Shown one piece after another: positions 44,896 to 52,987 of a stretch of 64,000 bases of DNA. Each line of letters starts with the position of its first letter. Position 1 is the stretch's first letter. The position numbers and the translations under genes were made by a program. The notes beneath the pieces are model-generated. The model did not search any database. It was not told the origin of the DNA and was given only the letters and a program-made list of their open reading frames with translations. Origin of the DNA: an uncultured Lachnospiraceae bacterium (lineage in GTDB: Bacteria > Bacillota > Clostridia > Lachnospirales > Lachnospiraceae); NCBI GenBank assembly GCA_910585465.1, contig CAJUEW010000007.1, positions 1 through 64,000 on the forward strand, in the 5' to 3' direction.

Positions 44896-45529
44896 AAAAT
44901 TACAGGATTTATTAGATGGTGACTTTGCATGGAGAAAAAAAGAATTAATTGATGTTCAGTTGATGGTCCATTCTTCGCAAAATAGGACTGTATGCAGAAT
45001 GGGATTAGCCTTGCTTTGTGCTCATTTTGAGGGGTTTGTAAAACTTGCAGCTAATTATTATATTATTTTTATTTCATCTCAAAATTTAAAAATGTCGGAA
45101 TTGCAAATGAATTTTGTGACGATGTACTTTCAAGAGAAGCTGTCTTTGTGTAGTGGAACAAATAAAATATCAGTTTATTGTAATTTATTGCAAGAATTTT
45201 TGGATAAATATTCAAATCTAAATTTTAAAATGCATTATACACAAGATAAACCGATAATTAAAACAGGTGGGAATCCATCTTCTGTAGTCTTTAAAGAAAT
45301 ATTAGATAGTATTGGATTAGATTTTTCGGTATATGAGACAAAGCAAAATTATATTGATGCAGACCTTTTAAGTAATCGGCATGGGATTGTTCATGGGGAA
45401 AAAGTTTTTATTACTGATAATGAATTTGATGATACATTAAAAAATATTCTTGAAATTATGGAAATATTTCGTAACCAGATTTTAGATGCAGCAATTAATA
45501 AGATTTATTTGAAAATGTCTCCAACTTGA
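44876..45529 (+). CDS. MAE_28990/MAE_18760-type HEPN nuclease
   Basis: 217 aa from ATG 44876 (MKIRKIEKLQDLLDGDFAWR), which is the family start; a GTG at 44858 is less likely. Mostly helical, with the HEPN ribonuclease motif R-X4-H at NRHGIVHG (Arg about 168). Overlaps the DUF262 gene by 20 bases. DUF262 and this HEPN family are often paired; the HEPN part is the likely RNA-cutting effector and DUF262 the sensor or switch. Function in this cell is inferred, not shown. Confidence 0.82.
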   Translation: MKIRKIEKLQDLLDGDFAWRKKELIDVQLMVHSSQNRTVCRMGLALLCAHFEGFVKLAANYYIIFISSQNLKMSELQMNFVTMYFQEKLSLCSGTNKISVYCNLLQEFLDKYSNLNFKMHYTQDKPIIKTGGNPSSVVFKEILDSIGLDFSVYETKQNYIDADLLSNRHGIVHGEKVFITDNEFDDTLKNILEIMEIFRNQILDAAINKIYLKMSPT

Positions 45530-45536
45530 TTGGCTG

Positions 45537-45554
45537 GTGCCAAAACGGTGCCAA
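45537..45554 (+). repeat. Internal copy of GGTGCCAAAACGGTGCCA
   Basis: The same 18 bases occur at about 40154-40171 and 45796-45813, both behind a tuf terminator copy. This third copy, between the HEPN gene and the right repeat, suggests an earlier, nested insertion at the same site or a remnant of an integrase 3' end that carried it. Confidence 0.6.
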
Positions 45555-45656
45555 GAAATCATGCAAATAAAAACACACCAAATAAAAACAGCGGTTTTAT
45601 GCTGATTTTCGTAATAGAGAGCATAGAAAATACCACAAAAAACGCTATTGAAGTAT

Positions 45657-45820
45657 CGTGAGGGCGGACGTACAGTAGGTTCTGGTAAGTAGCAACAATC
45701 GTTGAGTAACCAGTAAAAAGCTAGATTTTATGGGGCTTTCCGGGAAATCGGGAAGCCCTTTTTTAGATTTTGCAACACTGAAAATGTTGCAAGCGGTGCC
45801 AAAACGGTGCCAAGAAGTAG
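45657..45820 (+). repeat. Right direct repeat: displaced tuf 3' end, terminator and att-like tail
   Basis: 45657-45685 is identical to the tuf end at 40015-40043. It goes on GTAGCAACAATCGTTGAG-TAA, which reads VATIVE-stop after a single missing base, so it is a different tuf allele rather than a fresh copy. A GGGGCTTTCC/GGGAAGCCC terminator with TTTTTT, TTTTGCAACACTG, and GGTGCCAAAACGGTGCCA follow, as behind the real tuf. Read as the right junction of an integrated element. Confidence 0.78.
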
Positions 45821-45891
45821 TGCTTTGCTAATCTATGATAAGAAAGCTGTGAAAAAATGTAGTATTCAAATTGAGGTAATAGTGATATAAT

Positions 45892-46477
45892 GTAAGCGCT
45901 AAATAAAACAGCGGCTTTAACCAGCCCGTTGATAACCTTATAATGGTTGCTAGGAAACGCTGGCATTTTACCCCACAATCTATGCAAGAAGCAAGCGTTT
46001 TACTCTACTATCAAAGGAGCGATCATTATGAGAGCAAAGCGGATCGGCAGGGATGAACAGATCAGGCTCATCATGGAATGCCGTGGGAGCGGCCTTTCCG
46101 ATTATCAGTGGTGTGAGGCAAATGGTGTGCTGCCCGGAACTTTTTATATGTGGATCAGCAGGCTGAGAAAAGCAGGCTATACCATTCCTGACCCCGCAAA
46201 AAGACAAAAAGCAGTTCCGATCATACAGGATGTTGTGAAACTTCCTGTGGCCGATAGTGAGATAAATGAAGTCAACAGATTATCCACATCACGCATACTG
46301 TTTTTTCCGAATAAATACATCAATGGGTATAAAGAATTTTTCAAATATGTTTTTACCCGGTTTCTGTCAAGTGCGCCATTTAGTCCGTCGGGAAGTGTAG
46401 GATATATTTTTTCTTCGGTAATAGCGCCGGAAAATGGACTGGCGGCGCATGTTTCATTCACATCAAATTATGTTTGA
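45892..46477 (+). pseudogene. IS66-family fragment: left end and truncated tnpA
   Basis: GTAAGCGCT at 45892 has the form of an IS66 terminal repeat. From ATG 46028 (AAAGGAG upstream) a product starts MRAKRIGRDEQIRLIMECRG and QWCEANGVLPGTFYMWISRL, typical of IS66 OrfA (TnpA), up to about 46262. The rest of the frame, to 46477, has unrelated composition and no family resemblance, so the element is broken and joined to other DNA. OrfB and the transposase OrfC are missing. Confidence 0.75.
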
Positions 46478-46615
46478 CCCACTTGCCGGGAGCGTCTTGG
46501 GGAACTGGCGGACCTGCCGGTGTACAGCATACTTATAAATCTGAAACACATCTCAGGCGAATTCTGTCTATTAAAATCCTACAGTAAACTTACGCTATCA
46601 TTACATTTGGAGATA
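46478..46615. other. Unassigned sequence right of the IS66 fragment
   Basis: No gene, terminator or known repeat could be supported here. A frame reading LKHISGEFCLLKSYSKL may be debris. Confidence 0.3.
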
Positions 46616-46750
46616 TTGACTCCTGCATTTATTTATGATATGCTTTATCAAAATATAGATCGGCACTTCTTTGCCGCCGGGTAAAGAGTTAGGCGTCAGG
46701 TTTTCTATCGTTAGGCCATTGAAGATAGAAATTTCTGGCGCTGTTTTTTT
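46616..46750 (+). promoter_or_regulatory. Promoter and putative attenuator leader of the MATE gene
   Basis: -35 TTGACT (46616-46621), 17-bp spacer, -10 TATGCT (46639-46644). The RNA would begin with a CGGCA/TGCCG stem-loop (46661-46676), then a long two-part hairpin (46693-46699 with 46735-46741; 46702-46709 with 46724-46731) followed by seven Ts (46744-46750), a full intrinsic terminator about 95 bases before the ATG. CTTT...AAAG and GCCGCC segments could pair otherwise. This is how riboswitches and leader-peptide attenuators look; I could not match a known class. Confidence 0.65.
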
Positions 46751-46846
46751 GCGGATTATTTGATGGTTGATGCTTAACAGGATGGCCGGGGAGAAGGGAA
46801 AAGCTGCAACAGATATATAGACGTTTTTTTAAAGGATGAGGTGGTT

Positions 46847-48187
46847 ATGAGTAGTACTATGAAACAACAGTCCTGCTTTCAGGAGTTTATACAATATACA
46901 ACATTAAGTGTATTAGGAACACTTGGAGTATCCTGTTATATTTTGGCTGATACATTTTTTGTGGCGAAAGGCTTGGGCACAAATGGCCTTGCCGCGTTAA
47001 ATCTTGCGATTCCAGTCTATAATTTTATCCATGGCACGGGCCTGATGCTTGGGATGGGAGGCGCAACAAGATTTTCAATTTGTAAAAGCCAGGATAAAAA
47101 AGAAAAAGTGAACAGGATATATACAAATACCATATACCTTGCAATAATATTCTCAGCAGTATTTATTATGCTCGGTTTTTTCTTTTCGGACCGTCTCGCC
47201 CGGCTTTTAGGGGCGGATGCGTATATATTGCAAATCACGAATATCTATCTGCGATGGTTGCTGCTTTTTTCCCCTGCTTTTATTTTAAATGATGTTTTGC
47301 TTTGCTTTGTAAGGAACGATGGGAATCCCCGGCTTTCTATGATTGCAATGATGATAGGGAGTTTTGCAAATATTGCTCTGGATTACTTTTTTATTTTTCC
47401 AATGCAGATGGGTATATTTGGCGCGGTATTCGCAACAGGGCTATCGCCGGTTATTAGCATTGTCATGATGCTTCCCCATTGGGCTAGAGGGGAAAATACA
47501 TTTTGTTTTGTGAAAATGAAAATAAAAGCCAATACTGTGGGGCGAATATTGTCGCTTGGTATTCCATCCCTGATTGCGCAGCTTTCCGCCGGAGTTGTGA
47601 TGATTACATTTAATACAATCATATTGAAAATAGAAGGAAATACAGGCGTTGCCGCTTATGGAATAATAGCCAATATATCACTTGTGGTGGTTGGAGTATA
47701 TACAGGAATTGCACAGGGTGTTCAGCCGCTTATCAGCCGCTTTTACGGCAAAGGGAATAATAGCCAGGTTCAAGAGGTTCTGCGATATGCCATGACAGTG
47801 ATGTTGATAATATCCTGCGCATTGTATCTTCTCGTTTTTGTTTTTGCGCAGTCGATTGTTGCTGTATTTAATAACGAAAATAATTTAGAATTACAGCATA
47901 TTGCGGTAACAGGAATAAAATTGTATTTTATATCATCGGCATTCGTTGGATATAATATCATTCTGTCAATATTTTTTACTTCCGTAGAGAAAACATTGCC
48001 TGCACATATTCTTTCTATGCTCAGGGGACTGGTTCTGATTATTCCAATGGCGTTTATACTGTCTGCTTTATTTGGAATGACGGGCGTATGGCTTGCTTAT
48101 ACGGTTACTGAATTAACGGCTGCAATACCTGGATATGTAATATATAAACAGTATGACAATAATAGAAAAAGAGAGCAGGAGGTCTGA
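46847..48187 (+). CDS. MATE-family efflux protein
   Basis: 446 aa from ATG 46847 with AGGATGAGGTGG upstream. Twelve predicted helices, N-terminal TLSVLGTLGVSCYILADTFF and GTNGLAALNLAIP, middle SLGIPSLIAQLSAGVVMIT. A DinF/MepA-like sodium- or proton-driven drug exporter. Expression seems governed by the attenuator-like leader. The bordering DNA is rich in fragments, including a second MATE C terminus right after this gene, so it may have come by transfer. Confidence 0.92.
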   Translation: MSSTMKQQSCFQEFIQYTTLSVLGTLGVSCYILADTFFVAKGLGTNGLAALNLAIPVYNFIHGTGLMLGMGGATRFSICKSQDKKEKVNRIYTNTIYLAIIFSAVFIMLGFFFSDRLARLLGADAYILQITNIYLRWLLLFSPAFILNDVLLCFVRNDGNPRLSMIAMMIGSFANIALDYFFIFPMQMGIFGAVFATGLSPVISIVMMLPHWARGENTFCFVKMKIKANTVGRILSLGIPSLIAQLSAGVVMITFNTIILKIEGNTGVAAYGIIANISLVVVGVYTGIAQGVQPLISRFYGKGNNSQVQEVLRYAMTVMLIISCALYLLVFVFAQSIVAVFNNENNLELQHIAVTGIKLYFISSAFVGYNIILSIFFTSVEKTLPAHILSMLRGLVLIIPMAFILSALFGMTGVWLAYTVTELTAAIPGYVIYKQYDNNRKREQEV

Positions 48188-48194
48188 ATCATGA

Positions 48195-48317
48195 ATGGGA
48201 TTTTTGGCAAAAGTTCCTCGTTTGTGGACGGCCCTGTCTTGCTCCGAGGTAATAACAGCGGTGCTTGCAATCATGCTGATCTATAAAAAACAGGTGTCCA
48301 GACAAAAGATTTTTTGA
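48195..48317 (+). pseudogene. C-terminal fragment of a second MATE protein
   Basis: A 40-aa frame, MGFLAKVPRLWTALSCSEV then ITAVLAIMLIYKKQVS, matches the last transmembrane helix and tail of a MATE exporter. Left after deletion of a paralogue, eight bases after the intact MATE gene. Confidence 0.6.
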
Positions 48318-48382
48318 AAAAATATGGACCCTCCTGTTGTGGGATAGCTTATACTTATGGGCGCGAGAAGGCCGGATGGTGA

Positions 48383-48443
48383 AATGCCTATTGGACGGTT
48401 CCGGTAGGTATTTTATTTTGGCATTTAGTTAGTATATACTAAC
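48383..48443. promoter_or_regulatory. Hairpin with T-tail and 16-bp perfect palindrome
   Basis: AATGCCTA (48383-48390) pairs with TAGGTATT (48405-48412), followed by TTATTTT, a probable terminator. Just after lies GTTAGTATATACTAAC (48428-48443), a perfect 16-bp palindrome, the form of a TetR, PadR or MarR operator. A 33-aa frame behind it (48463-48564) looks like the tail of a lost gene. The rest of 48444-48618 has no feature I can support. Confidence 0.5.
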
Positions 48444-48618
48444 CTATCAAAAACAAAAGATAATGCAATGGGCAGTCTACATTGCAAATACCATTAAGGA
48501 TGAGAATTATATTGAGAAAATGTACAAATTGCACAAAGATAAATGCTTATTTTTGGTGAAATAAATGAAAAAAGCCGTCAAATGTCGTGTTTATTTCTAT
48601 CTCTTTTTTATATAATTC

Positions 48619-49317
48619 TTATAGATTCGAGGTTACGAGATGCAGGAGTTCCTGGTATTGGGACGGTGAAATGATCACTTTTCCGTGGGAAGTACCGATA
48701 AGACCATCTTTTCGCAGAGCAAGGATCTGTCTTTCTACCGTGCGTGGACTTATTCCAAGGAATGCAGAGATCATTTCGTGTGTTTCCTGAATTTTAACGG
48801 AGCCGTTATAATTTTCCGGATAGGAAGTGCGCTCTACAGTGAACCGATCCAGCAGATATTTAGCAAAATTGATTTTAGAGACACTGGTCTGGCAGTTTGC
48901 GGCAAAATCGGCGGTGTAATGAAGGCGGGTAACAATGTTTTTCATTACAAAATCAGTAAAGGAAGGATAACGTCTAAGCCAGTCTTTAAACATGGTATTA
49001 TCCATTTCGGCTGCAATTAATTTGCTGCAGGCTTTTACGGAAGCGATATTTTTCATACTGCCAAAAACACTTTCGGAAACTCCGATGAAATCTCCGGATG
49101 TAAGTTTCAGCGTAATGATCTCGGTACCATTATCTAACTGGTTGATTACATTACATATGCCATCCAGGACAATGTAAAGATTCTGAAAAAGATGGTCCTT
49201 TTGAACCAGTTTTTCTCCGGCTTCAAACTGCCTGATCAGAAGTTTGCTGATTTCCTGATACGGGATTTCGGTAAACCAACCGCTGAGTCTGGGATAATAG
49301 TTGTTTAAGTTGTCCAA
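48619..49317 (-). CDS. Crp/Fnr-family transcriptional regulator
   Basis: 232 aa from TTG 49317, which has AGGAGG 8 bases upstream; the GTG at 49326 overlaps that site. N-terminal cyclic-nucleotide-binding beta-roll (FEAGEKLVQKDHLFQNLYIV, GDFIGVSESVFG) and C-terminal helix-turn-helix (ETHEMISAFLGISPRTVERQ). No Cys cluster for FeS as in Fnr. Divergent from the deoD operon across 185 bp, so it likely controls nucleoside use; effector unknown. Confidence 0.9.
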   Translation of the reverse strand: MDNLNNYYPRLSGWFTEIPYQEISKLLIRQFEAGEKLVQKDHLFQNLYIVLDGICNVINQLDNGTEIITLKLTSGDFIGVSESVFGSMKNIASVKACSKLIAAEMDNTMFKDWLRRYPSFTDFVMKNIVTRLHYTADFAANCQTSVSKINFAKYLLDRFTVERTSYPENYNGSVKIQETHEMISAFLGISPRTVERQILALRKDGLIGTSHGKVIISPSQYQELLHLVTSNL

Positions 49318-49502
49318 GATAAGCACCTCCTTATTTTATATCATGTCAGCAGAAAGTCAAGCGTGAACAGAGAGAGCATTTGATTTTACCTGACGTGATA
49401 ACGAAAAAATCTTTGAGCGCAAAGCGCGTCAGCCGCGCAGCGGCTGGATTTTGAGTTTATTGTATCATGAAAAAATCAAGAAAGAAAGGAAATGGTGACA
49501 AA

Positions 49503-50216
49503 ATGAGCTTAGTAATTCCAACACCACACATTGAAGCAAAAAAAGGAGATTTCGCAAAAACAGTTCTGATGCCGGGGGATCCGCTGCGGGCAAAATTTAT
49601 TGCCGAGACATACCTGGATGAAGTGCGCCTTGTAAATCAGGTGAGAGGAATGAACGGATTTACGGGAAAGTACAAGGGCAAAGAAGTGTCTGTTATGGCA
49701 AGCGGCATGGGAATGCCATCCATGGGAATTTATTCCTATGAGCTGTTTTATGGTTATGATGTGGAGAATATTATCCGGATCGGTACTGCCTGCTCTATGT
49801 CCGAAAAGCTGAACGTAAAAGACATTGTCATTGCCATGGGCGCATGTACGGATACGAATTTTGCAAGCCAGTTCCGCCTGCCGGGAAGTTTTGCTCCTAT
49901 TGCGTCTTATGACCTGCTGCGCAGGGCGGTGGCAGAAGCAGAGAAAAGAGAAGGGCTTCACTTTGAGGTAGGAAACGTGTATTCCCATGATGCATTCTAT
50001 GACGAGTCCGGTTCTACTATGAAATGGGCTAAGATGGGAACGCTGGCAGTGGAGATGGAAACAGCGGCTCTTTATATGACTGCCGCAAGAGCCGGAAAGA
50101 ACGCACTGGCCATCTGTACGATTTCTGACAGCATCGTGACCGGAGAGGAGACCACTTCTGCGGAAAGACAAACTACCTTTAACACAATGATGGAGATTGC
50201 GTTGGAGATTGCCTGA
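49503..50216 (+). CDS. deoD: Purine nucleoside phosphorylase, DeoD type
   Basis: 237 aa. PGDPLRAKFIAETYL (phosphate loop), ASGMGMPSMGIYSYEL, VEMETAALY (ribose/base binding) and ISDSIVTGEETT. Hexameric family that splits purine (deoxy)ribonucleosides to base and sugar-1-phosphate. Start at ATG 49503, after AAAGGAAATGGTGAC. First gene of a salvage operon with codA and nupC; the sugar phosphate goes to deoB. Confidence 0.96.
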   Translation: MSLVIPTPHIEAKKGDFAKTVLMPGDPLRAKFIAETYLDEVRLVNQVRGMNGFTGKYKGKEVSVMASGMGMPSMGIYSYELFYGYDVENIIRIGTACSMSEKLNVKDIVIAMGACTDTNFASQFRLPGSFAPIASYDLLRRAVAEAEKREGLHFEVGNVYSHDAFYDESGSTMKWAKMGTLAVEMETAALYMTAARAGKNALAICTISDSIVTGEETTSAERQTTFNTMMEIALEIA

Positions 50217-50258
50217 CATTCAGGCAGTTTCCAACAATGGGAGGAGGGGAACGGGTAA

Positions 50259-51470
50259 ATGCTGATAAAAAATATAAGAATCGAAAACGCAGATGCCGTA
50301 TCGGATATAAGAATAGAAAATGGAATTATCTGTGAAATTATGCAGGATGCAAAGGCAGGAGACAGTGAAGAAGTGATCGATGGTCAGGGCGGCCTGCTGC
50401 TTCCGCCCTTCGTGGATTCTCACGTGCATCTGGATACCTGCTTAAGCCTTGATGCCACAGGACCGAATCAATCAGGGACGCTTTTTGAAGGGATCCGGAT
50501 ATGGAGCCAATATCGGAAAAAGCTGAACAAAGAGGAAGTACAGGAACGGGCTATGCGTACAATCCGGCTGTATCAGAACCGGGGAGTACAATACATCCGC
50601 TCTCATGTGGATATATCCAATGATCTGACCGCATTTAAAGCTCTGCTGGAACTGAAGGAACAGGTTGCGGACCGGATGGAAATTCAGCTGGTGGCATTTC
50701 CCCAGGATGGGGTATTTGCTTCGGAACAGGTGAGAAAAAATCTGGAAGAAGCTGTCAGTATGGGAGCAGACGTTGTGGGAGGAATTCCCCATTTTGAACT
50801 TACCCGTGAACACGGGGAAAAAAGTGTCCGTTTTGTGGTGGAACTGGCCGGAAAATATGACCGGCTTGTAGATATGCACTGCGATGAGATGGATGATGAG
50901 CAATCTCGTTTTCTGGAGGTCTTGGCTGCACAGGCTTATGAGTCAGGACTTGGGAATAAGGTTTCGGCAAGCCATACAACAGCAATGCATTCTTATAATG
51001 GTTCCTATTGTGACAAATTGTTCCGGGTACTTAAGATGAGCGGCATCAATATTATTGCCAATCCTCTCGTAAATGTAAATCTGCAGGGAAGATTTGATAC
51101 ATATCCAAAAAGGCGGGGAATTACCAGGATAAAAGAACTTCAGGAGAACGGAATCAATGTTTCCTTAGGTCATGATGATATTTACGATCCGTTTTATCCC
51201 ATGGGGGATGGGAATATGGTGGAAGTGCTGGCTATGGGGCTTCATCTATGCCACATGATGGGATACGGCGAACTGAATGATTCTTGGCGCATGATCACTT
51301 ATAATGGATCAAAAACCCTGCATTTAAATGAAAAGGATTACGGAATAGCAGTTGGGAAGCCGGCAAATTTCAATATTTTTAAGGCAGCCAGTTTTTTTGA
51401 AGTGCTGCGCTCGGAAAGGGAAATTCTCTGCGGAGTAAGAAAAGGAAAACGGATTAAGGGTGAAAGATAG
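50259..51470 (+). CDS. codA: Cytosine deaminase-like amidohydrolase
   Basis: 403 aa. Metal-dependent hydrolase: PPFVDSHVHLD at the first strand, IPHFE, DMHCDEMDD, SHTTAMHSY and GHDDIYDPFYPMGDGNMVEV, the last two close to CodA of E. coli (zinc or iron ligand Asp in GHDD). Cuts the amino group from cytosine (perhaps isoguanine or creatinine-like rings in relatives). Stands between deoD and nupC, consistent with pyrimidine salvage; exact substrate is inferred. Confidence 0.88.
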   Translation: MLIKNIRIENADAVSDIRIENGIICEIMQDAKAGDSEEVIDGQGGLLLPPFVDSHVHLDTCLSLDATGPNQSGTLFEGIRIWSQYRKKLNKEEVQERAMRTIRLYQNRGVQYIRSHVDISNDLTAFKALLELKEQVADRMEIQLVAFPQDGVFASEQVRKNLEEAVSMGADVVGGIPHFELTREHGEKSVRFVVELAGKYDRLVDMHCDEMDDEQSRFLEVLAAQAYESGLGNKVSASHTTAMHSYNGSYCDKLFRVLKMSGINIIANPLVNVNLQGRFDTYPKRRGITRIKELQENGINVSLGHDDIYDPFYPMGDGNMVEVLAMGLHLCHMMGYGELNDSWRMITYNGSKTLHLNEKDYGIAVGKPANFNIFKAASFFEVLRSEREILCGVRKGKRIKGER

Positions 51471-51487
51471 AGAAGAGGTGTGCAAAA

Positions 51488-52690
51488 GTGAAGCTGATAT
51501 TAAATATATTGGGGATTTTTGTGATTGTGTTTTTAATATGGTTGCTGTCATATAAGAAAAAAGAGGTAAAAATTGCCATGATTATAAAGGGAGTCATTGT
51601 AGAATTGATCCTGGCTTTTATCCTCGTAAAAATCCCTGCAGGAAGAATAGTGGTTTCCGTATTATCCAATGGAATAACAAAAGTGCTGTCCTATGCAAAT
51701 GACGGAATCGCTTTTATGTTTGGAAGTCTGGCCGATGCCCAGGCACCTACAGGCGTTATTATGGCGTTTCAGACGCTTGGCGCAATCATTTTTGTATCTG
51801 CGCTGTTTAATGTGTTATATTACCTTGGCATCTTAAGCATCGTAATTAAATATGTAGGAAAAGCTGTGGGAAAGATTATGGGGACATCGGAGGTGGAAAC
51901 CTTTGTGGCGGCAGCCAATATGTTTCTGGGACAGTCGGACAGCCCGATTCTGATCAGTAAATATCTGGGCGGGATGACCAGAAGCGAGATCATGGTAGTG
52001 CTTGTTTCCGGAATGGGCAGTATGTCCGCTAATGTGCTGGGCGGATATATGGGACTGGGAATTCCGATGGAGTATCTTTTGGTCGCCAGTGTACTGGTTC
52101 CTTTTGGAAGCATGATCATAGCAAAGATCCTTCTTCCGCAGACAGAACCGATCAAAGCAATCGGAGAAATCCAGATCGATCATAAAGGCGACAACGTCAA
52201 CGTGTTGTCTGCATTATCTGAAGGCGGCGCAACGGGATGCCAGGTTGCGGTATCCATCGGGGTTTCTTTGATGGTAATGACCTCTGCGGTTGCCATGGTA
52301 AATGGCGTTTTCGGAATTTTTGGTCTTTCACTCCAGCAGGTTTTAGGAACTGTATTTGCACCCCTTGGGGCACTGATGGGACTGGAAGGTGAACATATCA
52401 GGCAGGCCGGGCAATTACTGGGAAGCAAGCTGATCTTAAATGAATTTGTTGCTTTTGCGGATTTAGGCCCTATGATTAAAAGCCTGGATTATCGGACAGG
52501 GCTTGTAATGACCGTTGCCCTAAGCGGATTTGCCAATATGGGAAGCATGGGCGTCTGTGTGTCTGCAATTGGCGCCCTGTGTCCTGAACAGAAACAGACA
52601 CTGGCAAAGCTGGCTCCTAAAGCCATGCTTGGAGGCTTTGCGGTAAGTGTGCTCAGCGCAATGATGGTAGGTCTTGTTACCTTGTTCTGA
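51488..52690 (+). CDS. nupC: Concentrative nucleoside transporter (NupC/CNT family)
   Basis: 400 aa from GTG 51488 (GAGGTG upstream). About 8-10 helices. CNT marks: FMFGSLADAQAP, NMFLGQSDSPILISKYL, SGMGSMSANVLGGYM and SKLILNEFVAFADL, ending in SGFANMGSMGVC. Imports nucleosides with sodium or protons. Eighteen bases after codA, same operon. Confidence 0.94.
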   Translation: MKLILNILGIFVIVFLIWLLSYKKKEVKIAMIIKGVIVELILAFILVKIPAGRIVVSVLSNGITKVLSYANDGIAFMFGSLADAQAPTGVIMAFQTLGAIIFVSALFNVLYYLGILSIVIKYVGKAVGKIMGTSEVETFVAAANMFLGQSDSPILISKYLGGMTRSEIMVVLVSGMGSMSANVLGGYMGLGIPMEYLLVASVLVPFGSMIIAKILLPQTEPIKAIGEIQIDHKGDNVNVLSALSEGGATGCQVAVSIGVSLMVMTSAVAMVNGVFGIFGLSLQQVLGTVFAPLGALMGLEGEHIRQAGQLLGSKLILNEFVAFADLGPMIKSLDYRTGLVMTVALSGFANMGSMGVCVSAIGALCPEQKQTLAKLAPKAMLGGFAVSVLSAMMVGLVTLF

Positions 52691-52755
52691 TTTTGTAACT
52701 GTTTAGTAGGTCTGTGCGTTTACCGCACTGACCGTAAGAAAACACGGGCTGGCGA

Positions 52756-52880
52756 GCAAGAACCCCATTGCCGAAGGCAATTTTAAATGGGTTCTTGCCT
52801 GTAACTGTGAAGGTACTGAACAGTTACCTGATTTTCATCGCTCCCCGCCTGCTGCTGAAATAATACAGACCCAGGCGGGG
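52756..52880. repeat. Cluster of three hairpins after nupC
   Basis: Three successive inverted repeats: GCAAGAACCC (52756-52765)/GGGTTCTTGC (52789-52798), GTAACTGT (52801-52808)/ACAGTTAC (52820-52827), and CCCCGCCTG (52843-52851)/CAGGCGGGG (52872-52880) with ATTTGTAT behind. They may process or stabilise the nupC mRNA or end part of the transcript. The first resembles a REP-like unit, but I see no second copy in the window. Confidence 0.6.
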
Positions 52881-52987
52881 ATTTGTATAATTTAGATATT
52901 CAGGTATATCAAATGCGTCCACAGACTTTCATGTATGACGGTGTACCCACAGCTGGACGCATGAAAGACTTTGAGGAGAGCGACAAA

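Noticed and set aside
40154..45813. Repeated GGTGCCAAAACGGTGCCA as a CRISPR array
   Set aside because: Only three copies, kilobases or 240 bases apart, without regular spacers or cas genes; they sit with tuf terminator copies instead.
45575..45925. Shared AAATAAAA-ACAGCGG words at 45580 and 45900 as ends of one small transposon
   Set aside because: The match is short and drifts quickly; the right copy is better explained as the IS66 terminal region.
46177..46461. Minus-strand 94-aa protein in the IS66 junction
   Set aside because: Part of the frame overlaps the IS66 tnpA in antisense; no ribosome site or family resemblance.
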